Shown in pieces: positions 18,464 to 26,654 of a DNA stretch of 64,000 bases (positions within the stretch are counted from its first letter, which is position 1; each line of letters opens with the position of its first letter). The notes under the pieces are model-generated. The model saw nothing but the letters and a program-made list of their open reading frames with translations. It did no database searches and was not told the DNA's origin. Position numbers and translations under genes: made by a program. Source of the stretch: Oppiella nova (lineage: Eukaryota; Arthropoda; Arachnida; Sarcoptiformes; Oppiidae); assembly GCA_905397405.1 (NCBI GenBank), contig CAJPVJ010000004.1, positions 98,260-162,259 on the forward strand, given 5' to 3'.

Positions 18464-19027
18464 ATGCAGTTTAAATCAGTCGCTATAAACGGGGCTTTAT
18501 TGGGTAGCTTCGTTATTTCGATTTCAAGCTATGCAGCGTCTTGGACATTGACCCCCAATAGTGATGTTGGATTTCATATCGACTCATTGGGTATGAACAT
18601 TGTCAAAGGGCAGTTTAAACGTGTTCAATCTTCTCTTAACTTTGATACGAGCACTCCGCAAAAGGCATCTACTGAATTTGTGATGGATGTAAATAGCCTA
18701 AGCATTAATAAATCTTCCTTGAAAAACATGATTATGGGTGAAGACTTATTTTACGCTGCTAAATATCCTTCCGCTTCTTTTAAAAGTACGGCATTTAAAC
18801 CGCTTGCTAATAATAAATATCTAATTTCAGGTAATTTAACCTTGCGTAATGTCACTAAGCCTGTAACTTTTAATGCGACAATTAAACCCAATGTAAATAA
18901 TTCAAAATTGCTGGATTTTAGTTCTACTACAGTCATAGAGCGTAGTGATTTCGGAATGAAAAAAGCTGTGGGTGGCGTTGGAGAAAAAGTGAATATCCAA
19001 GTGTCTGGGCAGTGGAAAGCACAATAG
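18464..19027 (+). CDS. YceI-family periplasmic protein
   Basis: A secreted lipocalin-like protein of the YceI family, 187 residues from the ATG at 18464. That start is chosen because GGAG lies six bases upstream and it opens a normal signal peptide (cleavage after SYAA). The mature protein opens with SWTLTPNSDVGFHIDSLG and has the family lines GQFKRVQSSLNFD, GEDLFYAAKYPSASFKSTAF, GNLTLRNVTKPVTFNATI and the late RSDFGMKKAVGGVGEKVNIQV. YceI relatives bind long-chain isoprenoids or amphiphiles; the ligand here is unknown. Confidence 0.9.
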   Translation: MQFKSVAINGALLGSFVISISSYAASWTLTPNSDVGFHIDSLGMNIVKGQFKRVQSSLNFDTSTPQKASTEFVMDVNSLSINKSSLKNMIMGEDLFYAAKYPSASFKSTAFKPLANNKYLISGNLTLRNVTKPVTFNATIKPNVNNSKLLDFSSTTVIERSDFGMKKAVGGVGEKVNIQVSGQWKAQ

Positions 19028-19119
19028 AAAATATCAGACCTAGAAAAGATCAAAGATAGAAAAGACCAGGGTGCGTTATTTTTTTAATCTCATCGTTATT
19101 TCGAGCCTGTTTTTTAAGT

Positions 19120-20031
19120 CTAATATTTTAGATGTTCAATTAAAAAATCAATGAATAAGCGGATGTGTCGTTGTTCATATTTATTTTTAGGATAAAGCAG
19201 GGAAAATTGTCGTTGAGTACCTGAATATTGTTGTAGGACTTCGACCAGCTTTCCTTGTTTTAAATCATTTTCAATAATAAAACGACAGGTTTGCAATAGG
19301 CCACCACCATGTTGAGCTAAGGTAATGGTCGCTAAAATATCTTCACTGCAATTCAAGTGTCCTTGCGTTTGAATCTCTACAACTTCATTTTCAATGAGCA
19401 TAGACCAAGGCACTTCTTTTCCTGTGCTAGGTAAGATAAATTGAATACATTGATGATGCTGTAAATCGGCAATCTCAGTAGGTGTGCCATGTTTCTTTAA
19501 GTATTCAGGAGAGGCGACAATCAGCAAGTCGGCTTTTTCTAAACAACGAGCAATTAAATTGGATTCAGGCACATTACGCCCCCGAATTGCAAGATCAAAA
19601 CCTTCCGTAATGAAATCTACATTTTTATTGGTGAGCTGTATATCCAAGTTAATTTCCGGGTAAAGCTGCTGAAATTTAGGTAAGAGAGGTAGAACTCTAA
19701 AGTGACCAAAAGGTGTTGGTAAACTCATCCGAATTGTTCCAGAAGGTTGAGCTGATTTATTTTTTAATCTTAATTCAACCTCAGCAATTTGTTTGATTGC
19801 CTGCTGACATTCTAAGAAATATTCCTCACCCGCTTGGGTTAAACGAACATTGCGTGTTGTTCGATTAAACAGTTGAATTCCTAAGCGACCTTCTAAACGA
19901 GCAATTGATCGACTTACCGCTGCGGGTGTTAAACCAGCTTGATAGGCAGCCTTGGAAAAACTTCGCTGTTCTGCAACGAGACAAAATATTTCAACACTAC
20001 TCAACATTGTTCGTTTTAATGTTGTGTTCAT
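19120..20031 (-). CDS. LysR-family regulator, CrgA-like
   Basis: A LysR-type regulator of about 303 residues. I start it at the ATG at 20031 (MNTTLKRTMLSS) rather than the upstream extension to 20082, because the helix-turn-helix then sits normally near the N-terminus (FSKAAYQAGLTPAAVSRSIARLE). The effector domain begins with PSGTIRMSLPTPFGHFRVLP, as in the CrgA/DsdC-like branch. It is divergent from the GST gene at 20129 with about 100 bp between them. It probably controls the GST-tautomerase-NTF2 cluster; this is inference from layout. Confidence 0.88.
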   Translation of the reverse strand: MNTTLKRTMLSSVEIFCLVAEQRSFSKAAYQAGLTPAAVSRSIARLEGRLGIQLFNRTTRNVRLTQAGEEYFLECQQAIKQIAEVELRLKNKSAQPSGTIRMSLPTPFGHFRVLPLLPKFQQLYPEINLDIQLTNKNVDFITEGFDLAIRGRNVPESNLIARCLEKADLLIVASPEYLKKHGTPTEIADLQHHQCIQFILPSTGKEVPWSMLIENEVVEIQTQGHLNCSEDILATITLAQHGGGLLQTCRFIIENDLKQGKLVEVLQQYSGTQRQFSLLYPKNKYEQRHIRLFIDFLIEHLKY

Positions 20032-20128
20032 TATATACACCATGTAATAACTGAATTGATATTGTGAGTATTTATTGTTCATGATGTTAAGAATAGCATG
20101 AAGTTAAAGCAACTTAAGGAATAAGCAG

Positions 20129-20734
20129 ATGCAACTTTTTTACACAGTGGGTGCATGTTCACTTGCCCCTCATATCGTATTACAAGAAATTAACCAAGAC
20201 TTTAATTTAGTGAATGTTTCTTTTAAAAATCACCAAACGGAACAAGGTCAGGATTTTTTGAAAATTAACCCGAAAGGTCAAGTGCCATTTTTAATCAGTG
20301 ATGATGGCTTGCATTTGAGTGAGGGTGCGATCATTAGCCAGTATTTGGCTGAGACTGCTAAACGTAGTGATTTATTACCTACATTTGGCGATTTAAAGCG
20401 CTATAAAGTATTGGAGTGGATGAACTACATTAGTTCGGAATTACATAAATCGTATGCACCATTTTTTCAAAAAGGGTTTGATGATACGAGTAAAAATATT
20501 TTCAAAGAGAAATTATTAAAACAATACACATGGGTAGATGAGCAAATTCATGATTCAGAAAATCTGTTGGGGCAAGGATTTAGCATTGCAGAGATTTACT
20601 TATTTGTTGTGACTCGTTGGGCAACATTTATCAATTTGGACTTAAGTCATTTGAAATCTTTACAAGCTTTTATGGAGCAAATGCAACAACATCCATCTGT
20701 ACAAAAAGCAATGAAAGCTGAAGGTCTTCTTTAG
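20129..20734 (+). CDS. Glutathione S-transferase family protein
   Basis: A cytosolic GST-fold protein of 201 residues. The N-terminal thioredoxin-like domain begins MQLFYTVGACSLAPHIVLQE, with the beta-class signature Cys10-Ser11. It continues with NPKGQVPFLISDDGLHLSEGAII, where cis-Pro and Glu/Gly residues contact glutathione. The C-terminal all-helical domain spans residues of about 85-201. This resembles beta-class GSTs acting on electrophiles. It is the first gene of a probable operon with the tautomerase (11 bp downstream) and the NTF2-like gene, next to a divergent LysR regulator. Confidence 0.9.
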   Translation: MQLFYTVGACSLAPHIVLQEINQDFNLVNVSFKNHQTEQGQDFLKINPKGQVPFLISDDGLHLSEGAIISQYLAETAKRSDLLPTFGDLKRYKVLEWMNYISSELHKSYAPFFQKGFDDTSKNIFKEKLLKQYTWVDEQIHDSENLLGQGFSIAEIYLFVVTRWATFINLDLSHLKSLQAFMEQMQQHPSVQKAMKAEGLL

Positions 20735-20745
20735 GAGAAACATCC

Positions 20746-20946
20746 ATGCCATATATTCTAATTCAAGTGACAGATGAAGGGGTGACTCAAGCGCAAAAGA
20801 AGCAATTGATTCAAGGTGCAACTGAGTTGTTGGTGAATGTGTTGAATAAGGATCCTGCAAAAACATTTGTAGTGATTGATGAAGTGCATACCGACAATTG
20901 GGGGGTGGCAGGGCAAACTGTAACAGATATACGCCAAAAATCATAA
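20746..20946 (+). CDS. 4-oxalocrotonate tautomerase family protein
   Basis: A short enzyme of 66 residues in the tautomerase (4-OT) superfamily. Its second residue is Pro, which becomes the catalytic N-terminal Pro1 after Met removal (MPYILIQVTDEGVT). The middle part QKKQLIQGATELLVNVLNKDP and the strand KTFVVIDEVHTDNWGVAG fit the family. The usual active-site Arg residues are not obvious, so the reaction cannot be specified. It is co-transcribed with the GST gene upstream and the NTF2-like gene 19 bp downstream. Confidence 0.85.
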   Translation: MPYILIQVTDEGVTQAQKKQLIQGATELLVNVLNKDPAKTFVVIDEVHTDNWGVAGQTVTDIRQKS

Positions 20947-20965
20947 AGACAATGGAGAGTATATT

Positions 20966-21382
20966 ATGGCTAAAACATTAGAGGATATACAGCAACTTAT
21001 TCAATTGTATTTTGACGGTTTATACAACTGTGATATTGCTAAATTGCAGCAAATTTTTCACGCTAAAGCATGTTATGTTTCTGCAGTTGAAGAGCCACTG
21101 GTTATTTTAACGATGTCTGAATATTTTGCTATTGTTGAAAAGCGCATTTCTCCTTCATCTTTAAAGCAAGTAAGAAAAGATAAAATTTGTTCCATTCAAA
21201 TACTGAGTGAAACTACCGCAGTTGTAAGCTTGGAATGTGTCATTGAACCAAAGTATTTTTATGATGTTTTAACATTGGTTTTTAGTGAAAATCGCTGGTG
21301 GATTATTTCTAAAGTTTTTCATTATAAATTATTAGGGTCTGATGACAATTCGTCTAAGTTTGCGACTGCGTGTGTTTTTTAG
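20966..21382 (+). CDS. NTF2/SnoaL-like protein with repeat-derived C-terminus
   Basis: A small NTF2-like (SnoaL/lumazine-binding type) protein of 138 residues, with the typical opening LEDIQQLIQLYFDGLYNCDIAKLQQIFHA (given here in parts) and the closing strand WWIISKVFHYKLL. The last 15 codons and the stop (21335-21382) lie inside the MITE-like repeat that begins at 21335. The native C-terminus has therefore probably been replaced by repeat-encoded residues (starting GSDDNSSKF). The fold core ends just before the junction, so the protein may still work. Third gene of the GST cluster. Confidence 0.8.
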   Translation: MAKTLEDIQQLIQLYFDGLYNCDIAKLQQIFHAKACYVSAVEEPLVILTMSEYFAIVEKRISPSSLKQVRKDKICSIQILSETTAVVSLECVIEPKYFYDVLTLVFSENRWWIISKVFHYKLLGSDDNSSKFATACVF

Positions 21383-21600
21383 GCGATACTAGGCGCGAAA
21401 TACGAAATTTAGTCATTCTAAATGAGTAGTTCGTAACGACGTAGCGGCAAAAAACACGCTAGTCCCGAAGGGTTGTGGCTAAAATTATCTCAGCCTACGT
21501 TATGAAACTCGAAAATAGTCTCGCTATTCTCTTTGTTTCATGCCTTGCCTGCTCAATTTTAGCCTACAACGCAAGCCATTTATGAAATGTCAACAGACCC
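21335..21600 (+). mobile_element. MITE-like element, copy 1
   Basis: A 266-bp element ending in 13-bp imperfect inverted repeats: GGGTCTGATGACA on the left and the complement of GGGTCTGTTGACA on the right. TA follows the right end and precedes the left end, so a TA target duplication is possible. The body matches copy 2 at 38324-38646 in inverted orientation, including ATTTAGTCATTCTAAAT, TTATGAAACTCGAAAATAGT and GCAAGCCATTTATGAAATG. It has no transposase frame. It lacks the palindromic insert seen in copy 2. It overlaps the 3' end of the NTF2-like gene. Confidence 0.8.
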
Positions 21601-21647
21601 TAAAATAAGATACTTTAATTTGGGTCGAGTCGTAGCTGCTATAAAGC

Positions 21648-22538
21648 TTAATCCAAAATAGATTGAGTATTACTAATTAAATCCAATGTGAGTTTTTCCA
21701 GTTGTTTAGATTGTTGTTTCCAATGATGCCAATATAGATGTAAATCAGTTCTTGCTTTGGGCATGATTTCAAGTAATTGTCCTGTTGCTAATTCTTTTTG
21801 AATTTGCATTTTAGGCACCATGCCATAACCTAAATCGAGCAAAATTGCATCCACAAAAGATGTTGCAGAAGGAATAAAGTGGCATGGATAACTGTTTGGC
21901 ATTAAGCCAAAAACGTGTTGTAAAACTTCGGCATGTACATGGTCTTTATCATTAAAAATAACAGCAGGGATATGCCGTAACGTTTCACGTTGAATGCCAT
22001 GCTGAAAGTAAGTGTGGATAAAATTCGGTGTAGCAACCATCCTATAAGTCATTTTACCTAAATGAATCGCCTCACAGCCTTTCATTGGTTTCGATTCGGT
22101 CGAGATACAGGCATTGACCAATCCCGCTTCAAGAAGGTGATGGGTTTGGGTTTGATCATCAATTTTTAAGTCTATAACAATTTTTTCTGTGAGTAAGGTG
22201 TGTTGAAATGTGGGTAATAGCCACGTCACCAATGAATCGGCATTAGCCGCGATATTTAATTTAAAAAATTGTGATTGTGAGCTTTGCCCTTGAAGATTCT
22301 GAATTAAATTTTGTTCCATCAAGCGATGATGTTGCAGGAAAAGTAACACTTCCTGACCTGCTTGAGTGACTTTACATGGTCTTTCTCGAATGATCAGCAG
22401 TTGCCCAAGTTGTTTTTCCAAAGTTTGCAAACGTAGTGTTACCGCTGATGCTGTGATATTTAAACGAATAGCAGCTTGCTCAAAGCTACCTGTTTCGGCA
22501 ACCGCTAGAAAAGCTTCACTATGCTTACTTTGTAACAT
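21648..22538 (-). CDS. LysR-family regulator, ArgP/LysG type
   Basis: A LysR-type regulator of 296 residues resembling ArgP (IciA) and LysG, which sense Lys/Arg and activate a basic-amino-acid exporter. The helix-turn-helix is at residues of about 14-38 (GSFEQAAIRLNITASAVTLRLQ is shortened here to its core AAIRLNITASAVTLR). The linker LLIIRERPCKVTQAGQ follows. It is divergent from the LysE/ArgO-type exporter at 22720-23319, with 181 bp between the starts, the layout known for lysG-lysE. Basic-amino-acid response is therefore likely but inferred. Confidence 0.88.
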   Translation of the reverse strand: MLQSKHSEAFLAVAETGSFEQAAIRLNITASAVTLRLQTLEKQLGQLLIIRERPCKVTQAGQEVLLFLQHHRLMEQNLIQNLQGQSSQSQFFKLNIAANADSLVTWLLPTFQHTLLTEKIVIDLKIDDQTQTHHLLEAGLVNACISTESKPMKGCEAIHLGKMTYRMVATPNFIHTYFQHGIQRETLRHIPAVIFNDKDHVHAEVLQHVFGLMPNSYPCHFIPSATSFVDAILLDLGYGMVPKMQIQKELATGQLLEIMPKARTDLHLYWHHWKQQSKQLEKLTLDLISNTQSILD

Positions 22539-22719
22539 GCTGATCCTCTAAAAAAATGGGCGTTTTTTATATAAAGATATAAGTTATTTTAAAAATGTCA
22601 CATCATGATTAACTAAGAAAAACTTAGCTAAGATGATATTTATTTATAAATACTCATTTAAAGAGATAAGTTTGGATAATAGCACAGTCCATTCAAAACT
22701 TTAAAAGTGTAGTTTTAAA

Positions 22720-23319
22720 ATGTTGCAAAGTTATATGCAGGGGTTGGCTGTTGGGTTTAGCCTGATTATTGCAATTGGCGCTCAAAATGCGTTTGTACTC
22801 AAACAAGGTTTAAAGAAGCAACATGTATTTTGGGTTTGCGTGGTCTGTGCCGCATCTGACTCGATTTTAATTTTATTAGGTGTACTTGGATTTTCAAAAG
22901 TCATTCAAACGCATCCAGAGTTTGTCGATTGGGCAAAATATTTTGGAGCAACGTTTTTATTGGTCTATGGGGCGCAACATTTTCTACAAGCTTTTAGAAC
23001 ATCGACAGGTTTAAAACCGAGTGAAAAAAATGAATCCAAGCTGATGAAAATGCTTCTGATTTGTTTAGCTTTAACTTGGCTTAATCCACATGTTTATTTG
23101 GATACAGTGGTTTTAATTGGTTCTATATCGACAAAGTTTGAAACTACCGCACTTTATTTTGCGATTGGTGCAGTAACAGCATCGTGGTTATTCTTCTTTA
23201 GCTTAGGTTTTGGTGCACGCTTTTTACTCCCGGTTTTTCAAAATCAACGCGCATGGCAAATATTAGATTTTATTATTGCATTGGTTATGTGGGGAATTGC
23301 AATCTCTTTGCTGCTTTGA
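22720..23319 (+). CDS. LysE/ArgO-type amino-acid exporter
   Basis: An inner-membrane exporter of 199 residues with about six hydrophobic helices. The opening GLAVGFSLIIAIGAQNAFVLKQG at residues of about 8-30 is the LysE/ArgO signature, as opposed to the RhtB signature of the other exporter at 7616. CLALTWLNPHVYLDTVVLIG at about 111-130 contains the conserved Asn-Pro-His. Lys or Arg export is likely given the divergent ArgP/LysG-type gene. Terminator-like pairing follows at 23416-23468. Confidence 0.9.
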   Translation: MLQSYMQGLAVGFSLIIAIGAQNAFVLKQGLKKQHVFWVCVVCAASDSILILLGVLGFSKVIQTHPEFVDWAKYFGATFLLVYGAQHFLQAFRTSTGLKPSEKNESKLMKMLLICLALTWLNPHVYLDTVVLIGSISTKFETTALYFAIGAVTASWLFFFSLGFGARFLLPVFQNQRAWQILDFIIALVMWGIAISLLL

Positions 23320-23415
23320 TTGGTATTGTTGGATCAAGTCAGAGTAATGATCTTTTTATGAGGAAAGAGGGAACAATCTATATCGGGCTTGAGGATGTTC
23401 TCAATAAGAAGATTT

Positions 23416-23468
23416 AAAGTCCCTGACTCGTTTAAAGTCATGTTAACTTTAGAGCGAGTAGGGACTTT
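23416..23468 (-). terminator. Long hairpin after bcp
   Basis: The outer arms AAAGTCCCT (23416-23424) and AGGGACTTT (23460-23468), with further inner pairing (CTCG/CGAG and TTAAAGT/ACTTTA), lie directly beyond the bcp stop. They could also serve the convergent exporter gene. Confidence 0.7.
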
Positions 23469-23473
23469 TGCAG

Positions 23474-23935
23474 TTAAGCTTTTTGTAGTGCTTTTAAGTC
23501 TTCTAAAACTTGTTCAGCATGTCCAGCCGCTTTAACTTTACGATACTCTTTAACCAGTTTGCCTTGATGATAAATAAATGTTGAGCGCTCAATCCCCATC
23601 ACTTGTTTACCATACATATTTTTTTCTTTAATCACATCAAAGTGTTTACATAATACTTCTTCTTTGTCACTGATCAGATTAATGGTCAATGCTTGCTTCT
23701 CCGTAAAGTTTTGATGTGCTTTTACAGAGTCACGAGATACACCAATGATGGTGGTATTTAAAGCATCAAATTGATCTTTTATACAAGAGAAACCAACCGC
23801 TTGAGTGGTACAGCCAGGTGTAGAATCTTTTGGATAAAAATATAAAACTAACCAATCTGTAGAGAGCTCGGTGAGGTTGATTTCACCCGTAGTCGTTGGG
23901 AATTTCTGATTTGGAAGTTGTATTTGTTCAGTCAT
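23474..23935 (-). CDS. bcp: Thiol peroxidase, Bcp/PrxQ family
   Basis: A thioredoxin-dependent peroxiredoxin of 153 residues. The peroxidatic Cys is in FYPKDSTPGCTTQAVG at residues of about 33-48. The PrxQ resolving Cys usual five residues later is replaced by Val; a Cys lies further on in GFSCIKD. It may therefore act as a 1-Cys enzyme or use the shifted Cys. Later motifs are GVSRDSVKAHQNF and GIERSTFIYHQGKLV. It is followed 9 bp upstream (in the transcription sense) by the DUF71 gene, with which it probably forms an operon. Confidence 0.92.
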   Translation of the reverse strand: MTEQIQLPNQKFPTTTGEINLTELSTDWLVLYFYPKDSTPGCTTQAVGFSCIKDQFDALNTTIIGVSRDSVKAHQNFTEKQALTINLISDKEEVLCKHFDVIKEKNMYGKQVMGIERSTFIYHQGKLVKEYRKVKAAGHAEQVLEDLKALQKA

Positions 23936-23944
23936 TGTTTGTCC

Positions 23945-24652
23945 TTAAATGCTGTTGTGTTTAAGTTCAAGTGCTAAAAAGGCATAATTTTCATGATAGA
24001 GAATATCACCTTTATTCAGTAAAAGCGGCTTTTTAAAAATTGGACCATCTATCAGTGTGGTATGAAATTCACCAGCTTCACCACATGGATCAATCCCACG
24101 TTCGATTAATTCATCCACAAAATCAGCTGTTAAAACTCTACCCAAATCTTCAACCCGCATACCGAGGTTTAAATTAATCGTCACAATGATGCTGACAAAA
24201 CCCAGTTGAATAAATTCACCTACAATGTCGAGCCGTGGTTTTTGCCATAATGGCATGCATAACTGTAATTGGCTTTGCTCACAGACAGATTGGTTCCATT
24301 GCGCATGTCCAATCAGATCAATATCACCGGTAACAAGTGCTTCTGCACCCAACTGTTTGGCTTGATTGAGAAGATTTACAAATTGATGTTCATAGTCATT
24401 CCACGTGGCTGATGCTTTAAGTATAGGTAAACCAATCAGCTCTGCTTGGGCATCAATGATATCAAGTGGCATGGCATGAGAACGAGATCTTTGTCCGTGT
24501 TCTTCTAACATGACAATGAGAGCTACGGCTTGCCCACTTTGCAAAGCGTGATATAAAGCCAGGCTACTATCTTCCCCGCCACTATATGAAGCAACAAATT
24601 TTTGTTGCTGTATCACAGTATTCCATTGGTCCTGCATATGGTTTTGTATCAT
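23945..24652 (-). CDS. DUF71 / diphthine-ammonia-ligase-like ATP pyrophosphatase
   Basis: A 235-residue member of the adenine nucleotide alpha-hydrolase (N-type ATP pyrophosphatase) superfamily, DUF71/Dph6-like group. The PP-loop SYSGGEDSSLAL is at residues of about 23-34. Later family motifs are LGAEALVTGDIDLIGH and the C-terminal CGEAGEFHTTLIDGPIF. In archaea and eukaryotes relatives make diphthamide, which bacteria lack, so the role here must differ; a link to cobalamin or tRNA modification has been discussed for bacterial members. It is translated 9 bp before bcp in the same direction. Confidence 0.85.
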   Translation of the reverse strand: MIQNHMQDQWNTVIQQQKFVASYSGGEDSSLALYHALQSGQAVALIVMLEEHGQRSRSHAMPLDIIDAQAELIGLPILKASATWNDYEHQFVNLLNQAKQLGAEALVTGDIDLIGHAQWNQSVCEQSQLQLCMPLWQKPRLDIVGEFIQLGFVSIIVTINLNLGMRVEDLGRVLTADFVDELIERGIDPCGEAGEFHTTLIDGPIFKKPLLLNKGDILYHENYAFLALELKHNSI

Positions 24653-24662
24653 CCAATTGTAA

Positions 24663-24688
24663 AAAGAGCCTGCATGGGCAGGCTCTTT
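24663..24688 (-). terminator. Terminator of the queE-queC-secreted protein block
   Basis: The perfect 11-bp arms AAAGAGCCTGC and GCAGGCTCTTT with loop ATGG lie after the stop at 24703. On the minus strand a run of five Ts follows. Confidence 0.9.
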
Positions 24689-24702
24689 GCAATGAGAAGA
24701 AA

Positions 24703-25113
24703 TTATTTCTTCGCTTGTGCAGCTTTCATTGCTTCTTCAGTTAAGGTTTTTAATTTACCTGTTAACTGAGGACCAAAACATGTTTGAAGGTCTTGGTTAT
24801 TTTTTTGAACGAAAGCAAGTGTTGCTGGGCTTTTCTTTTGGTTAATGGCACTTTGAATTTGCCATTTTTGATCGTTGGTTAACTTACCATCAGATTCAAC
24901 AGCACAGCTACAGTATTTGCTTACTTCAGCAGAAGTTAATTTACCACCTTTAGCTGTTTCTGTTTTACACACGCCAATAAGTGCAGATTTAACATTTGCG
25001 CTTTTGTAGGCTTGTTGAACTGCATTTGATTCAGCAGCAAAAGCCGTAGATCCCATTAAAGCCGAAGCTGAAAATAAAGCAGAAAGAATAAGACTTGATT
25101 TTAAATTTTTCAT
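24703..25113 (-). CDS. Small secreted Cys-containing protein
   Basis: A predicted periplasmic protein of 136 residues. The ATG at 25113 is chosen because it starts a classical signal peptide (KNLKSSLILSALFSASALMG, with cleavage after TAFA); the longer open frame to 25230 runs back into queC. The mature protein is Lys/Ala-rich and has four Cys (in GVCKTE, KYCSCAV and QTCFGPQ), so two disulfides are possible. I do not recognise a family. It lies 13 bp downstream of queC in the same direction and ends at a strong terminator. Its link to queuosine biosynthesis is only positional. Confidence 0.75.
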   Translation of the reverse strand: MKNLKSSLILSALFSASALMGSTAFAAESNAVQQAYKSANVKSALIGVCKTETAKGGKLTSAEVSKYCSCAVESDGKLTNDQKWQIQSAINQKKSPATLAFVQKNNQDLQTCFGPQLTGKLKTLTEEAMKAAQAKK

Positions 25114-25126
25114 AAACAGTACCTTG

Positions 25127-25804
25127 TTATTGCGGTATATAACGTGTTGGGTCTGCAATACCTGCATCCTTAAAACCTTCTTTACGAAGTCGGCAGCTAT
25201 CACATTTGCCACAAGCACGTCCTTGGTCATCTGCTTGATAGCATGAAACCGTTTGACTATAGTCTACGCCATGTTCGATGCCTAAGCGTATTATATTCGC
25301 TTTGGATAAATGTAACAGAGGTGTTTCAAACTTAAGCGGTTTTCCTTCTACGCCTACTTTTGTTGCAAGACGAGCCATGTTAGCAAAGGCCTCGATAAAC
25401 TCTGGGCGACAATCAGGATATCCTGAATAATCAACAGCATTGATACCAATCACGATTGCTTGAGCATCAAAAACTTCTGCTGCTGCAAGTGCATAAGACA
25501 AGAAAATGGTGTTACGTGCTGGAACATAAGTTACAGGAATACCATCTGTTTCATGATCAGGAACATCAATGTTAAGGTCTGTAAGCGCTGAACCGCCTAA
25601 ATTACCTAAATCGATATTAATCACACGATGTTCTACACCTGCACGTTGCGTTAAAGCGCGGGCTGCATCGAGTTCAGTGGTAGAGCGTTGACCATACATA
25701 AAACTTAGGGCAATACAGTCATAGTTTGCTTGAGCCCAAGCCAAACACGTCGTTGAGTCTAAGCCACCAGATAATAAGACTACGGCACGAGGGCGCATAT
25801 CCAA
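25127..25804 (-). CDS. queC: 7-cyano-7-deazaguanine synthase QueC
   Basis: QueC converts 7-carboxy-7-deazaguanine to preQ0 with ATP and ammonia in queuosine biosynthesis. The 225-residue protein has the PP-loop [17 protein letters not shown] at residues of about 8-24. The central [17 protein letters not shown] follows. The zinc site is made by four Cys in [19 protein letters not shown] at residues of about 188-206. It is 30 bp downstream of queE and co-directional, so the two carry out successive steps of the same pathway from one transcript. Confidence 0.97.
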   Translation of the reverse strand: MDMRPRAVVLLSGGLDSTTCLAWAQANYDCIALSFMYGQRSTTELDAARALTQRAGVEHRVINIDLGNLGGSALTDLNIDVPDHETDGIPVTYVPARNTIFLSYALAAAEVFDAQAIVIGINAVDYSGYPDCRPEFIEAFANMARLATKVGVEGKPLKFETPLLHLSKANIIRLGIEHGVDYSQTVSCYQADDQGRACGKCDSCRLRKEGFKDAGIADPTRYIPQ

Positions 25805-25834
25805 CTCTCCAAATATTAATAATTGACGATAAAT

Positions 25835-26545
25835 TTAACGACCAGTTTCATCGTTCCAAAGCAATTTATGTAATTGCAACTGGAAGCGAACAGGGAGATG
25901 GTCTTCTAAAATCCATTGTGCTAAATCGCGTGCAAGCTGAGGCAAGCGTGCCGCACCTTTTTCCACTGCAAAAGCAGGAGAAAACCATACTGTGCTGACT
26001 TTTTGCGCTAAAGCGTATTGTTCAACTTGCTGTTTAGACCACTCATAGTCTTCACGATTACAAATCACAAATTTGATTTGATCATGTTGAGTTAAATGAT
26101 CAAGATTGCTGAGTAAATTCCGTGCAACCTCACCCGAAGTTGGGGTTTTTAAATCTAAAACTTTTGAAACACGTGGGTCGACTTTAGAGACATCTAAAGC
26201 GCCGCTGGTTTCTAAAGAAACTTCACAACCTAAATCTGCCAAACGTTGCATTAAGGGTAAGGCATTGGGCTGAGCGAGCGGTTCGCCACCTGTGACACAG
26301 ATATAAGGAGTTTTATAATCTAATGTTGTTTGAATTATTTGGTCAAGCGATTGGCGTTCGCCACCTTCAAAAGAATAGGTGGTATCGCAATAGGTACAGC
26401 GTAATGGGCAACCTGTTAAACGAATAAAAACAGTCGGTAAACCCGCAGTGTTGGCTTCACCTTGCAATGAATAAAAAATCTCCGTGATACGCAGCCCCGC
26501 AGACGGATCAGAAACAGGAATAGTCGAAGAACGAAGAGAATTCAT
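25835..26545 (-). CDS. queE: 7-carboxy-7-deazaguanine synthase QueE
   Basis: QueE is a radical SAM enzyme that contracts 6-carboxytetrahydropterin to 7-carboxy-7-deazaguanine. The ATG at 26545 (MNSLRSS) is preferred over an upstream GTG. The cluster motif is GCPLRCTYCDTTYSFEGG, with the CxxxCxxC Cys residues binding the 4Fe-4S cluster. The opening ITEIFYSLQGEANTAGLPTVF and the SAM-binding VTGGEPLAQPNALPL are typical. It is 236 residues long, a normal length. First gene of the queE-queC block. Confidence 0.96.
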   Translation of the reverse strand: MNSLRSSTIPVSDPSAGLRITEIFYSLQGEANTAGLPTVFIRLTGCPLRCTYCDTTYSFEGGERQSLDQIIQTTLDYKTPYICVTGGEPLAQPNALPLMQRLADLGCEVSLETSGALDVSKVDPRVSKVLDLKTPTSGEVARNLLSNLDHLTQHDQIKFVICNREDYEWSKQQVEQYALAQKVSTVWFSPAFAVEKGAARLPQLARDLAQWILEDHLPVRFQLQLHKLLWNDETGR

Positions 26546-26654
26546 GAAATTTACCACAGATTACAAAATGAAAAATCTCTACGATCACGATTGACCGTAG
26601 AGATGAGAAGCGATTGCTACGCTAGATAACTAAAATTCCACGAGGGAATATAAA

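Noticed and set aside
24703-25230. Longer form of the small secreted protein starting at 25230
   Set aside because: The extension overlaps queC by about 100 bp and would bury a classical signal peptide in the middle of the protein.
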